A DNA stretch of 51,684 bases from Deltaproteobacteria bacterium (GCA_024102635.1 JAGFJO010000142.1:1-51684); one strand, 5' to 3'; shown: positions 24,683 through 34,044, counted from the first letter of the stretch. Program-made: numbers and translations. The notes: generated from the letters alone by a model not told the origin.

Positions 24683-26047
24683 ATGGGGCAGAAGACGGTT
24701 CAGAGCGAACACCTCGATCAGAGTCCCACCCCATGCACCTCACTTGATCAACAGGTCTTCGATCTAAGAAACGCTGCTTTTGAGATTGCATTCGGCAGCG
24801 AATCGGCTGCGCCTACGTTGGATACAATAAAAATAAGATCCCCTTCCTCTGAGAAGCCGGAGATCTTGATTAGCAGCCTCCCTTCCCGGACCACCGGCGG
24901 GTTGGTGAGTTCATTCTTCGAGAAGACATGCGACACTCCGGGGCCGCTTACTCACTCCGAGCTGCATCAGTTTCTGGAAGACGCCAAAAATAGCGGCGCT
25001 GAAATAGCCAGCACGTTGGGCGACTCACTTGATAAGATATCGTTTAACTTCTCGAGAGTAGTTCGCGGAGAGGAGCATAAAGAACTGGGCCCAAAGTGCC
25101 GGGTGCGTTGGCTCGACATTCCACGATTTTCGGAATCGGCAAAAGTCGCGCCGCTTCGTTGGCTCGATATTGAGAAACCTAACGAGGCAGTATTAAGAAC
25201 CGTGGCGCAACGATTTGACATCAAGTTTGCAGATCTTATTCGATGCATCAAGGAGGGCCATCCACCAAACAGCTATCGCTATTCGCGCTACTTGGTAAAT
25301 CGGCTCGACGAGATTCAGATAGAGGAGGAACGCGAGTCCGTAACGGTCAATCAGAAAACGGTATGTGCGTTTTTAGGCGACGATTACTTCATAACCATCA
25401 GCGGCGGGCGTAGCCAAGCGATTTCGCGAGTATTCAATGAGGTGCGGAGTCAAGAGGCTCCGCCGGAGGAGATCTCGTCCAGTAACCATTTATGCAGCAG
25501 GCTGCTTGGAGCAACTCTCCATATTAATGAAGCTACTACTGAACGGCTGGATGCGCACAGCCGAGAGTTTATTCAGCAACATTCCAAGGGCCTCCCCGGG
25601 GAACGCGAACTGCAGCAAGTCAGTTCACTCTCTCAAAGTTTGGCCAAGGCTCTCCACGCCATCCAGGGAACCGACACTATAATGTGCGCGCTACAAGAGA
25701 AAAGGAACCTTTTCGGCTCGGGTGCGCCGCGCGATGCCCTCGGCCGATATCAGGGGATGCTTAGTAGTATTGTGCGGTCCATGGAGCTGACTAAACAGGC
25801 GCTTGAGAATCTGCGGGATACTTGGCAGGACCAGGGTGATAGATGGAGAAACGACATCTTGTTTAAAATAGCCCTACTCACTGGAGCGGTATCACTGCCT
25901 TCAATGGCGGCGGGGTTTTTCGGAATGAACTTTGCCCAAAATCCTATTCCTGACCATTACATATGGGGCGGCATTGCGGCCGCCACGGGACTATCGGCCG
26001 GATTGGTCATACGCTTGCTTCAGAGCCGGCGCTCCTTTCAGGGCTGA
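24683..26047 (+). CDS. Divergent CorA-like membrane protein
   Basis: A protein of 454 residues. A soluble N-terminal part (about 1-390) with a helical C-terminal section (QALENLRDTWQDQGDRWRND) leads into two closely spaced transmembrane helices at the end. The first helix ends with FFGMNF, the Gly-Met-Asn selectivity signature of CorA/ZntB Mg2+ and Zn2+ transporters; the second (YIWGGIAAATGLSAGLVIRL) is followed by a short basic tail. The soluble domain is longer and less similar to CorA than usual, so the substrate is uncertain. It is followed in the same direction by a DUF2254 membrane protein. Confidence 0.7.
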   Translation: MGQKTVQSEHLDQSPTPCTSLDQQVFDLRNAAFEIAFGSESAAPTLDTIKIRSPSSEKPEILISSLPSRTTGGLVSSFFEKTCDTPGPLTHSELHQFLEDAKNSGAEIASTLGDSLDKISFNFSRVVRGEEHKELGPKCRVRWLDIPRFSESAKVAPLRWLDIEKPNEAVLRTVAQRFDIKFADLIRCIKEGHPPNSYRYSRYLVNRLDEIQIEEERESVTVNQKTVCAFLGDDYFITISGGRSQAISRVFNEVRSQEAPPEEISSSNHLCSRLLGATLHINEATTERLDAHSREFIQQHSKGLPGERELQQVSSLSQSLAKALHAIQGTDTIMCALQEKRNLFGSGAPRDALGRYQGMLSSIVRSMELTKQALENLRDTWQDQGDRWRNDILFKIALLTGAVSLPSMAAGFFGMNFAQNPIPDHYIWGGIAAATGLSAGLVIRLLQSRRSFQG

Positions 26048-26164
26048 CACTTCCCAAATTTCTTTGGGCGACCATGCGTTAAATCATGCTGGAAGTGATT
26101 CATGGCATACCCGGCCCGATGGAATGATGAACGTTTCCCTTATTTCATGGTAGCGAGTGAGCTT

Positions 26165-27562
26165 ATGAAGACGCGTCTGCTGCATCTTTGGGACTCCCTG
26201 TTCTCAAGTTACTGGTTTATTCCGGCGCTTATGCTGCTTGGGGCCTTGCTCCTGGCTTCTACTACCTTAGTCATAGACGGCTACTACTTGGACGAACCGC
26301 CGGAGATATTCTGGCTATACACCGGAGGCGCAGAAGGGGCACGGACGCTACTTTCCACCGTCGCCGGATCAATAATTACGGTAGCCGGGGTGGCTTTCTC
26401 CATAACGATAGCGGCTTTAAGTCAGGCATCAAGTCAGTTCGGTCCCCGAATACTAAGAAACTTCATGCGAGACAGGGGGAATCAGTTGGTGTTGGGAACA
26501 TTCGTGGCCACCTTTCTATTCTGTCTTTTGGTGCTGCGCTCTGTCCGTGGAGGTGAGAATAGTGCGATTCCCCACGTGTCCGTTACGACGGCGGTGATCC
26601 TGGCGATCGCAAGCCTCTGCGTGTTGGTGTACTTCATTCATCACGTTTCGGCGTCGATGCAGGCCCCCCTGGTAATCGCACGAGCTTGGTCGGAGCTTAA
26701 AAGCACATTGGAACACGTTTATCCGGAGAGTCTCGGCACCGGCGGACCGGCACCGCACCGCAACGACGAGAAAAGAATTCCTTCTGATCCCTTCGTCGGG
26801 GACTACGGCACTATCAAGGCTGAGGAAAGTGGTTATATACAAGCGATTGATGTAGAAGGTTTGATGAAATTGGCCGAAACATGCGACCTAAGAATGAAGG
26901 TTCTCCAGAGACCGGGAAAATTTGTTATTGACGGTAGCACTTTGGTTCAGGTCTGGCCCGCTGACGCGGCCAATGACGTACTGAGAAAGGAGGTCAATGA
27001 AGCCTTTATCGTAGGAAAGCAGCGCACCGCCGAGCAGGATATTGAGTATGCCATTCATCAGATGGTGGAGATTGCAGTACGCGCCCTTTCCCCAGGAATC
27101 AATGATCCCTTTACCGCCGTTACCTGTATAGATTGGATCGCCGAATCAATTTGCAGGATAGCAGGCAAAAGTGAGCAGTCCAGCTTCCGCTATGGCAGGC
27201 AACGGGAAATCCGCATGGTTACAAGGGTATCTTCCTTTAGGGGAATAGTTGATGCCGGATTCGATCAAATACGGCAATGCAGCGCGCAAAATGTAGCGGT
27301 AACCATTAGACTGTTGGAAGCGATAACGGCCATTGCAGAGCATGTCGCCGAGCCAGGGCAGTGCGAGGCGCTTTTCCGCCAGCTTGAGATGATATACCGC
27401 CAGAGCAGCACAGGCATTTCGGATCCGTACGACCGCGCGGATGTCGATGGCCGCTATCGCGAAGCGATGGGAGCGCTACAAGCCGCAAAGTGTAACAACA
27501 TTAGTGACGATGATGCTCGCTCCTATCGTGCCGGCGCCATAGAAGCGAGCATGGTGACGTAG
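26165..27562 (+). CDS. DUF2254 family membrane protein
   Basis: The start at 26165 gives MKTRLLHLWDSLFSSYWFIPAL, the usual N-terminus of DUF2254 proteins; starts at 26102 or 26147 are open but add atypical residues. The product has 465 residues. Four hydrophobic helices lie in the first ~190 residues (ALMLLGALLLAS; STVAGSIITVAGVAFSITIA; LVLGTFVATFLFCLLVL; TAVILAIASLCVLVYF), followed by a large soluble domain with the conserved ALSPGINDPFTA. Function unknown. Its stop is 1 bp from the convergent stop of the motE-like gene. Confidence 0.85.
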   Translation: MKTRLLHLWDSLFSSYWFIPALMLLGALLLASTTLVIDGYYLDEPPEIFWLYTGGAEGARTLLSTVAGSIITVAGVAFSITIAALSQASSQFGPRILRNFMRDRGNQLVLGTFVATFLFCLLVLRSVRGGENSAIPHVSVTTAVILAIASLCVLVYFIHHVSASMQAPLVIARAWSELKSTLEHVYPESLGTGGPAPHRNDEKRIPSDPFVGDYGTIKAEESGYIQAIDVEGLMKLAETCDLRMKVLQRPGKFVIDGSTLVQVWPADAANDVLRKEVNEAFIVGKQRTAEQDIEYAIHQMVEIAVRALSPGINDPFTAVTCIDWIAESICRIAGKSEQSSFRYGRQREIRMVTRVSSFRGIVDAGFDQIRQCSAQNVAVTIRLLEAITAIAEHVAEPGQCEALFRQLEMIYRQSSTGISDPYDRADVDGRYREAMGALQAAKCNNISDDDARSYRAGAIEASMVT

Positions 27563-27563
27563 G

Positions 27564-28337
27564 CTATAGAGTGTCCTTATTGCTCAAAAGCTTAGTAAGG
27601 GTAAGAGCTCTCTCAGGCGACATGGAAGCGAGTATCTGCCCTATCCGCTTCTCAGGCATGCGCTGAATCAATGGGAGAGCGATAGTTACATCCAGCTGCT
27701 CAATCAATTTTGCCGCCTCCTCGGGGTTCATTGAGCCGTAGACGTTAGCTAGCTGCTCTAGTTGATTGCTCTTCTTCTTCTCATCCTTCTCTCTTTCTGA
27801 ATTTAGCTTGCCGCTCAGCTCGCGCAGTTCGGTAAGCCGTGTAGCGAACTCTCGGTCGCGTTGAGCAAGATCCTGCTCACGCTCCTCCAGCCGGCGATTG
27901 CGCTCTTCCAATTCAGCGCGGCGGGAGTCTAGCGCTGTAAGCAGGCGCATCTCCTCTCTTGAGTAGCCGGGATGGGTGGCGGCAAGAAGCGGGCTTTTAA
28001 TCTGTTGTGTGGCCTGTGCACTGGATACGGTTGCAAAACCGGAATACTCCAGAGCGCTGAGAGCGACCTTGCCCGCAGCAAAAAGGCCGAGCATCGCCAC
28101 TGCGGCGGCTTGTCCCCGGCTGACTCTCCGCTTAGCGGGTTGGGCAGGCGCTTTAAGTGAGAACCCCTTCTTCCGCAGCTCGCCCAGATCGCTCTGTTTC
28201 TCGCCGGGAACAGGCTGTCCCATCGACTTATAGTATTCCGCTTCGTTTTTGAGCATCTTTGCCATGCTCTTCTGCAGGTCCTTGTAAAGTTCAGCCGCCT
28301 GCTCACGAGTCATAGTTGGTTTTTTAGCGCCGCTCAT
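27564..28337 (-). CDS. motE: MotE-like flagellar protein (MgtE-N domain)
   Basis: A protein of 257 residues: a cytoplasmic basic N-terminus, one membrane segment (about 80-97, AAAVAMLGLFAAGKVALSAL), a long coiled coil (about 125-195), and a C-terminal domain of the MgtE-N/FliG-like superhelical type (MNPEEAAKLIEQLD, RMPEKRIGQILASMSPERA). Proteins of this layout at the end of fliHIJ operons are called MotE, a chaperone or stabiliser of the motility apparatus in some bacteria. The ATG overlaps the fliJ stop by 4 bp (ATGA), so it is translationally coupled. Last gene of the operon. Confidence 0.8.
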   Translation of the reverse strand: MSGAKKPTMTREQAAELYKDLQKSMAKMLKNEAEYYKSMGQPVPGEKQSDLGELRKKGFSLKAPAQPAKRRVSRGQAAAVAMLGLFAAGKVALSALEYSGFATVSSAQATQQIKSPLLAATHPGYSREEMRLLTALDSRRAELEERNRRLEEREQDLAQRDREFATRLTELRELSGKLNSEREKDEKKKSNQLEQLANVYGSMNPEEAAKLIEQLDVTIALPLIQRMPEKRIGQILASMSPERALTLTKLLSNKDTL

Positions 28338-28783
28338 ACCCCTTCCTCCTGTCGATTTCGTTGTCCTGTTCTCTGAATAACTAGTTCATCTAATTCTTTC
28401 TCTTCTTCCTTTGCGATGTACTCAAGGTACTGCTCGCGCCGCTTGCGTTTCAATGTCTCAAGCGCCTTGGCATCCTTAGCGGCCTCAACGTACTGAACAC
28501 GGGCAGCGGCGACCAGCTCTTCTGTTTTAGCTATCGTCTCCTTTTGGGCAGCTATCTCATCTCTTAGCCTGGCCGAGTAGGCCCCCGCCGCAAGGAAATG
28601 AGAGCTATCCACCACTCCACTCTCCTGTACACTGTTGTTGAGCAAGGCCTCACTTAAACTTTCCAGGTGCCGCTCCTGCTCCCTCAATATCGCGTTCACT
28701 TTAGCCAGCTCGCCGCGCTTTTCCTCTTTGATTGCATCGCGGTGCTGCAAAACCTTCTCTAACCGAAACTTAAACTTCTTCAT
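28334..28783 (-). CDS. fliJ: Flagellar export protein FliJ
   Basis: A protein of 149 residues predicted to be an almost continuous coiled coil, as FliJ is. The start KKFKFRLEKVLQHRDAIKEEKRGELA is the typical N-terminus. FliJ is the stalk of the flagellar export ATPase complex and escorts substrate chaperones. It follows fliI by 19 bp and overlaps motE by 4 bp. Confidence 0.9.
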   Translation of the reverse strand: MKKFKFRLEKVLQHRDAIKEEKRGELAKVNAILREQERHLESLSEALLNNSVQESGVVDSSHFLAAGAYSARLRDEIAAQKETIAKTEELVAAARVQYVEAAKDAKALETLKRKRREQYLEYIAKEEEKELDELVIQRTGQRNRQEEGV

Positions 28784-28802
28784 GCTCTAGCGCTCCTACG
28801 TC

Positions 28803-30146
28803 TCATCTGGCTTTCCCGGTCTGCTGCTGTTGCTGCTCAGGAGCGAGTATACGCGCCAATAGCTGCCAGCTTTCCATCATGCCGAATCGCTCCTCCGCCG
28901 GCTGACGGAGATACGCGTGCAGAGCATCGATCTTCTGTACCGCCAAATCTACCTTAGGATTCTGCCCGGGCTTATAGGCTCCGATGGTGATCAGGTCTTC
29001 TGCTTCGCTGTAAGTTGCGAGGAGATCGCGACCCTCGGCAGCCAGCTTCATCACCTCTTTCGGCACGATGTCTGGCATAACTCGCGAGACACTTTCTAAG
29101 ATCTCGACAGCAGGGAAATGTCCCTTACCTGCCAATCGGCGGCTTAAAACTATATGGCCGTCAAGAATGCCCCTTGTAGCATCGGCAATCGGTTCATTCA
29201 TGTCGTCGCCCTCGACCAGTACCGTATAGAGGCCGGTAATAGTGCCCCTACCCGAAGAGGTTCCCGCGCGCTCGAGCAGTTTCGGCAGCATGCTGAAGAC
29301 GGAGGGCGTGTACCCTCTAGTGCTGGGCGGCTCTCCAATTGCAAGCCCGATCTCGCGCTGAGACATTGCTAAGCGGGTCACCGAATCAAGCATTAGTACT
29401 ACTTTCTTGCCCTGATCGCGAAAATATTCGGCTATGGCTGTTGCAAGAAATGCGGCCCTTATTCTAAGCAGTGCCGACTCATTCCCAGTTGCAACTACCA
29501 CAATGGATCGCTTGATTCCTTCCGGCCCCAAGTCGCGCTCGATAAACTCACGGACCTCGCGTCCGCGTTCGCCCACTAGCCCAATCACATTTATGTCGCT
29601 GCTTGAGTGCCGCGCTATCATGCCGAGCAGCGTAGACTTGCCGACCCCTGATCCCGCCATGATTCCCACTCGCTGCCCGGCACCTATTGCAAGAAATCCG
29701 TTCAATGCCCGGACTCCGAGATCAAAGGGCTCCTGTATTCGGGTTCTCTCGACGGGACTCGGGGGGTCTCTATACAACGGAACAGGCTCTCCGCTTACTT
29801 CTAACGGCCTGCCATCTATCGGCCGCCCTAAGCCGTCGATTACCCGCCCCAGCAGCTTTTCTGATACCAGCACTTTTGACTGCGCTTCACGCGCCATTAT
29901 CAGAGCGCCGGGAGCGACGCCCTGCAGCTCTCCATAAGGCATCAGTAGAATCTTGTCGCGCCGGAACCCGACAACCTGCGCCTCAATCTCCTGGACTCCA
30001 GAACTGACCACGACGCGAGACCCGATGGGCAGCGAGGGACCATTTCCCTCTATAACCAGCCCCGTGACATCCGACACGACGCCCTTAAGCTCGACCATTT
30101 CGGTGAGCTTTAGAGCGGCATTGGCCTTTTCAAAAACAGCGCTCAT
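28803..30146 (-). CDS. fliI: Flagellum-specific export ATPase FliI
   Basis: The start is set at 30146, where ATGA overlaps the fliH stop; the open frame continues 13 codons further upstream inside fliH. The product has 447 residues. Walker A AGSGVGKS is at about 164-171, followed by GLVGERGREVREFIERDL and the Walker B region VVLMLDSVTRLA; SIFSMLPKLLERAG-like residues (FSMLPKLLERAG) are also present. It energises type III export of flagellar proteins with FliH and FliJ. A Gln-rich tail (EQQQQQTG) is unusual but minor. Confidence 0.96.
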   Translation of the reverse strand: MSAVFEKANAALKLTEMVELKGVVSDVTGLVIEGNGPSLPIGSRVVVSSGVQEIEAQVVGFRRDKILLMPYGELQGVAPGALIMAREAQSKVLVSEKLLGRVIDGLGRPIDGRPLEVSGEPVPLYRDPPSPVERTRIQEPFDLGVRALNGFLAIGAGQRVGIMAGSGVGKSTLLGMIARHSSSDINVIGLVGERGREVREFIERDLGPEGIKRSIVVVATGNESALLRIRAAFLATAIAEYFRDQGKKVVLMLDSVTRLAMSQREIGLAIGEPPSTRGYTPSVFSMLPKLLERAGTSSGRGTITGLYTVLVEGDDMNEPIADATRGILDGHIVLSRRLAGKGHFPAVEILESVSRVMPDIVPKEVMKLAAEGRDLLATYSEAEDLITIGAYKPGQNPKVDLAVQKIDALHAYLRQPAEERFGMMESWQLLARILAPEQQQQQTGKAR

Positions 30147-30958
30147 CGGATAACTTTCAAAATGTTCTCTTTTACCTGCTCCCATGCGCGGTCAAGCTGG
30201 TAATCGACTTCACCGGCCGTAGTCTCCACAACGCACCCCGATTTTATGGATGGGTCGGCTTCAAAGCTCCATCCTCCATCCAGCCCCTCCAAGTGCTTCT
30301 GAATACCCACGATCTCTATGAATTCGAGATCCTGAGGACTAACTTTAATCTTTGAGATTGAAGCGCTGCCACTTTTTTCGAGGGCCTCTTTTACGATTGC
30401 CGCGATGTACTCAGGCACCACCTCCACGACATAATTAGTCACCTTGTTCGAGATATTAATAGCCAGCTCGACTGAGTTGCGTTCGATCTCAAGTATCTGC
30501 TCCTTCACTTGCACTGTTAGGTCTTGAAGAATTGTTTTGAGCCGTTCCTCAATGGCGGTAAAGCGTTCGTGTTGCTTGAGGACCAGCTCTTCCATGGCCG
30601 ATTGCCGGGCTTTTAGCTCTACGTCTTGCAATAGAGTATTAAGTTCTTCATCACTGAAGACATTCTTCCTCGCGGCCGCTTCACGTTCTTCTGCCGCCCG
30701 GCGCTTCTCCTCGGAAGCTAGATGCTCGGGCAGGTGCCACCGTCTCGATGATGCATCACGCTCGATGCCGCCATAGTCGGCGAACATCGGGTCTATTACC
30801 ATCTCTCCATCCTTGAGGACCTCCAGCTCGAGCGGATTAAATTCCTGCTCGTCTATCAGTTCCCCTACAACCTCCCAAGTCGCATCCTCGTACTTAGTGG
30901 GTTCGTAGCTAATCTGCGTGATTGTAGAGAGTTCGTGCTTGTCCTGGTTATCCGCCAT
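30143..30958 (-). CDS. fliH: Flagellar assembly protein FliH
   Basis: A protein of 271 residues. A variable acidic N-terminal half is followed by a coiled coil (about 85-165) and a C-terminal domain (VVEVVPEYIAAIVKEAL to GGWSFEADPSIKSGCVVETTAG) matching FliH/YscL proteins, which bind and regulate the export ATPase. It follows fliF by only 14 bp, with no fliG between them. Upstream of the ATG is AAGGCGG. The stop overlaps the fliI ATG. Confidence 0.9.
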   Translation of the reverse strand: MADNQDKHELSTITQISYEPTKYEDATWEVVGELIDEQEFNPLELEVLKDGEMVIDPMFADYGGIERDASSRRWHLPEHLASEEKRRAAEEREAAARKNVFSDEELNTLLQDVELKARQSAMEELVLKQHERFTAIEERLKTILQDLTVQVKEQILEIERNSVELAINISNKVTNYVVEVVPEYIAAIVKEALEKSGSASISKIKVSPQDLEFIEIVGIQKHLEGLDGGWSFEADPSIKSGCVVETTAGEVDYQLDRAWEQVKENILKVIR

Positions 30959-30972
30959 TCAGCCGCCTTATT

Positions 30973-32628
30973 CTATAACCGTCCATCATTCAACCAGTAC
31001 CTTATGAGAAGCGCGGCTTGGTGCGGATTCTCCTTAACGATTCGTGAGTTCTCCGCCATCATCTCTTCGAGCTGCTCAAGGTCAACGGCAGGCACGAATT
31101 CCGGAACCTGAGCCTTGGTTCTCTCGCTCTCAAGCTCCTGCTCCAGTTCAGCAATACCGGTAGGAAGCAGGCGGGTGAGATCGACCTCGGCTTCGGTAGG
31201 AGTTACGAGGAACTTCACCACCGGCCTTACGGCGAACATGAAGAAAAGCAGCACGAACATGATAGGCCCTACGTAGCCTAGGTACTTGAATATTGTATTG
31301 TGGAACGCCTCGCTTTCTAGCGCTTTTGCCTCGCTGGAATCGGTAAGGTAGAACGGAATGTTCTCCACTGTAATGGTATCTCCGCGTGATGAATCGAAGC
31401 CCACGGCCGCTTTCACCAGCGATTCAATCTGACTCATCACCTCACCGTCCAAGGGCTTGAACACCTTTTGCGGCGCAGCTGCTCCCTCTGCGGCCGCTAC
31501 TGTCTCATAAGTTCCGTCGACTAGCACCGCAACCGCTAACCGGGTTAATTTACCTCGAGGCGAAGAGATCCGCGTTACCGCCCGCGATACCTCATAGTTT
31601 TTAACCTGCTCCTTACGTGAGGCATTCTCGGCATTTGCCGCCGGAGGAGATAGCAGATTCGGATCATTGGTAAGGTTTGCAACTACTCCCGGCACTCCGC
31701 CGCGCTGAGTAGTTCCGACCCCCTCTTCGATGCTACGCTCACTGCGCATCACCTGGCCGCCAGGATCATAACTCTCCTCCTCCCGCTCATTCATCGAAAA
31801 GTCCATGGACGCGCTGACACGCGCCGTGACTTTGCCCGCGCCAAGCACTTTGGCCAGCATGTGCTCAATCTGTTGGGCATACCCGCGCTCTACTTCGCGC
31901 TGGTACTGAAGGCGCGTTGCTTCAGCGGTCAATGAATCTTCTCCCTCTTCATCTTGGCTGGTAAGCAGGTTGCCCAACACGTCAATTATCGTGACATTCT
32001 CGGCCTGTAACCCCTCTACGCTGCCGGCAACGAGATTTGATATTCCCTTGATCTGCTTGGGGCCGAGCTCGGCTCCAGGACGAAGCCGAAGCATTACCGA
32101 AGCGGTGGGCATGTCCCCCTTTTTGGAAAAGACGCTTTTTTCTGGAATGGTTATGTGTACCCGGGCGGCGGTGACTGCTTCAATCGACGCGATCGTTCTC
32201 TCCAGCTCTCCCTGTATGGCACGCTGAAAGTTACGCTTCTCCACGAAGTTTGTTGCGCCGAGATTCAGATTGTCGAATATCTCAAGTCCTACTACGCCTC
32301 CCTTCGGAACACCCTCGCTGGCCAGAGCAATGCGCAGCTCATGCACAAGTTCCGGTGGAGAAACAGCGATCGTATCCCCGGCTCCCCTCACCTCGTACTT
32401 TACCTTCTGGGTTTTTAGGGCTTCGATTACAGCCCCCGCATCCGCCGGTTTTAAATCTGAATATAGGACTGCATAGTCGGGGCGCGATGCCCATTGAGAT
32501 ACCAGCACGATGCCGCTAATCGATCCTATAAATAGCAGAGGAAATAGAATCTTCTGGGCAAGCGGCAGGCGCATGTACCCAGCGATCATCTCCGAGAGAA
32601 TGGCACTTGGATCAAGAGTTGTTGCCAC
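30973..32628 (-). CDS. fliF: Flagellar MS-ring protein FliF
   Basis: A protein of 551 residues of normal length. Transmembrane helix 1 is at about 27-46 and helix 2 near 445-462 (GPIMFVLLFFMFAVRPVV), with the periplasmic ring-building motifs between (NFQRAIQGELERTIASIEAVTAARVHI begins the YscJ-type domain). The cytoplasmic tail ends NPHQAALLIRYWLNDG, the FliG-binding region, so a FliG partner is expected. GTG start with AAGGAG eight bases upstream. No FliG domain is fused to it. Confidence 0.95.
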   Translation of the reverse strand: MATTLDPSAILSEMIAGYMRLPLAQKILFPLLFIGSISGIVLVSQWASRPDYAVLYSDLKPADAGAVIEALKTQKVKYEVRGAGDTIAVSPPELVHELRIALASEGVPKGGVVGLEIFDNLNLGATNFVEKRNFQRAIQGELERTIASIEAVTAARVHITIPEKSVFSKKGDMPTASVMLRLRPGAELGPKQIKGISNLVAGSVEGLQAENVTIIDVLGNLLTSQDEEGEDSLTAEATRLQYQREVERGYAQQIEHMLAKVLGAGKVTARVSASMDFSMNEREEESYDPGGQVMRSERSIEEGVGTTQRGGVPGVVANLTNDPNLLSPPAANAENASRKEQVKNYEVSRAVTRISSPRGKLTRLAVAVLVDGTYETVAAAEGAAAPQKVFKPLDGEVMSQIESLVKAAVGFDSSRGDTITVENIPFYLTDSSEAKALESEAFHNTIFKYLGYVGPIMFVLLFFMFAVRPVVKFLVTPTEAEVDLTRLLPTGIAELEQELESERTKAQVPEFVPAVDLEQLEEMMAENSRIVKENPHQAALLIRYWLNDGRL

Positions 32629-32655
32629 CAGCTAATCTCCTTTTACTTATACTCT

Positions 32656-32976
32656 TTAGACCTGCGTGCGGATTACTTCTTCATATGCGCGAATTATTTT
32701 GGTGCGAACCGCATTCATCATCTGAAATGCCATGTCCGCCTTTTCCAGTGCTATCATCGCGCTGTGCGGGGAACTATTCTCCTTGCCCAACATCATGCCT
32801 TCAATCTGAGAATCAGCTTCTTTTTGCAGCGAATCGACCTCTTTTATCGCCTGATTGAAGTGCTCGGCAAACGATCCGGGGCCCTGCTCTCCCTTTTTGA
32901 CCTTGCCGCCAGCCTCAGGTTTATTGATGAGCGGTTCAACCGGCTTGATATTGCTTATTAGGGGATCAAAGTTCAT
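32656..32976 (-). CDS. fliE: Flagellar hook-basal body protein FliE
   Basis: The start at 32976 (MNFDPLISNIKPVE) has GGAGG eight bases upstream; a TTG at 32991 is less likely. The product has 106 residues. FAEHFNQAIKEVDSLQKEAD and the C-terminal MIALEKADMAFQMMNAVRTKIIRAYEEVIR are characteristic of FliE, which links the MS ring to the rod. It lies between flgC and fliF. Confidence 0.94.
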   Translation of the reverse strand: MNFDPLISNIKPVEPLINKPEAGGKVKKGEQGPGSFAEHFNQAIKEVDSLQKEADSQIEGMMLGKENSSPHSAMIALEKADMAFQMMNAVRTKIIRAYEEVIRTQV

Positions 32977-32994
32977 CGGCTTAGCCTCCAATCA

Positions 32995-33423
32995 CTAAAA
33001 TCTTATCGAAATTCTTTGCGCATCCTCAGTCATGCGGCGCACCGTCTCGATGGCCGTAACATTGGCCTGATAGAGCCTGCTTGCGGAGATCATATCGGTC
33101 ATGGTGGTAACCATGTTCACATTAGGATAGGCAACATAGCCGGTCGCGTCCGCGTCGGGATGTCCGGGCTGATAGACCTTTTTCGGGTCGGCCTGGTCCT
33201 CGACCACCGCATAGACGGATGGTTTTGCTAAGCTCATTCTGTCAAGAGCGGTGGCAAAGCGGCTTGGTGCAGTTCTAGCGATCTGAACTACATCTTTGCG
33301 CTTATATGGGCCCCCCTCATCCGTGCGTGTGGTCTCCGCATTGGCAAGATTAGAGGCAATTGTATTTACGCGGGTACGCGTGGCACTCAATCCGCTGGAT
33401 AAAACCTCTAAAACGTCAAACAT
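32995..33423 (-). CDS. flgC: Flagellar basal-body rod protein FlgC
   Basis: A proximal rod protein of 142 residues. The N-terminal TRVNTIASNLANAETTRTDEG is the rod-protein signature and the C-terminal YQANVTAIETVRRMTEDAQRI is the matching helix. A strong AAGGAGG lies seven bases before the ATG. It follows flgB by 33 bp and precedes fliE by 18 bp. Confidence 0.96.
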   Translation of the reverse strand: MFDVLEVLSSGLSATRTRVNTIASNLANAETTRTDEGGPYKRKDVVQIARTAPSRFATALDRMSLAKPSVYAVVEDQADPKKVYQPGHPDADATGYVAYPNVNMVTTMTDMISASRLYQANVTAIETVRRMTEDAQRISIRF

Positions 33424-33456
33424 AACCTAACCTCCTTAAACAATCGCGCTCTACTG

Positions 33457-33867
33457 CTAGCGCGAATCGCGAATTGCGTTCTTTAGCAAGCTCATCTGCT
33501 TGCGAATCACATTGGCTGCGGCAGAGTACTTACCGCTATTGTAAGTCAAACGCCCCATCTGTATGTCGATATCAACATTGTTACCGTCCGGTTTGGTCGC
33601 ACCGGAGAGGTCTGCAATCAGATGAGCATTACCGTTGTCTGTAACGTCCAGATGTTTCGAATCGGTACGCGCAATAAGAGCCGAACGTTTGCTTTCGAAT
33701 GCGCGATTCAGTTCACCGGCGAAGTTGAGATCGACGGCTCTATAACCGGGAGTTTCGGCATTAGCGATATTGCTGGAGATCGCCTCGCCTCTTCGCCAGG
33801 TGAGGTCGAGCATCTTGGTCAGCCCCGGCAGAGTACGGTCCAGAAAGTTATCTATAAAAACTCGCAT
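33457..33867 (-). CDS. flgB: Flagellar basal-body rod protein FlgB
   Basis: The ATG at 33867 is preferred to a GTG two codons earlier. The product has 136 residues. SSNIANAETPGYRAVDLNF is the rod signature, and KYSAAANVIRKQMSLLKNAIRDS is the C-terminal helix. It is the first gene of the operon, with a sigma-54-like promoter about 60 bp upstream. Confidence 0.95.
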   Translation of the reverse strand: MRVFIDNFLDRTLPGLTKMLDLTWRRGEAISSNIANAETPGYRAVDLNFAGELNRAFESKRSALIARTDSKHLDVTDNGNAHLIADLSGATKPDGNNVDIDIQMGRLTYNSGKYSAAANVIRKQMSLLKNAIRDSR

Positions 33868-33925
33868 AAACACCGTATCACTATTCTTAAGTGGTCACAG
33901 TTACACCTGTGGATACCCACCAGCT

Positions 33926-33941
33926 TGCAATTGGCGTGCAA
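33926..33941 (-). promoter_or_regulatory. Candidate sigma-54 promoter of the flagellar operon
   Basis: On the minus strand the site reads TTGCACGCCAATTGCA. The -24/-12 consensus is TGGCACG-N4-TTGCA, so only one consensus base differs (T for the first G of GG). Spacing is exact. The predicted start would give a leader of about 45 nt before flgB. The site also contains CTTGCA/TGCAAG dyad symmetry, so an operator is an alternative. Confidence 0.6.
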
Positions 33942-34044
33942 GATTACGAGGAAAAATCTAGCGCAGTATCAATATCTTAATATGCAGGGCCGGATAAGAA
34001 TTTGGCGCCGGTGTCGGAAATTTGGCGCGCTATGTAGGTCGGTG

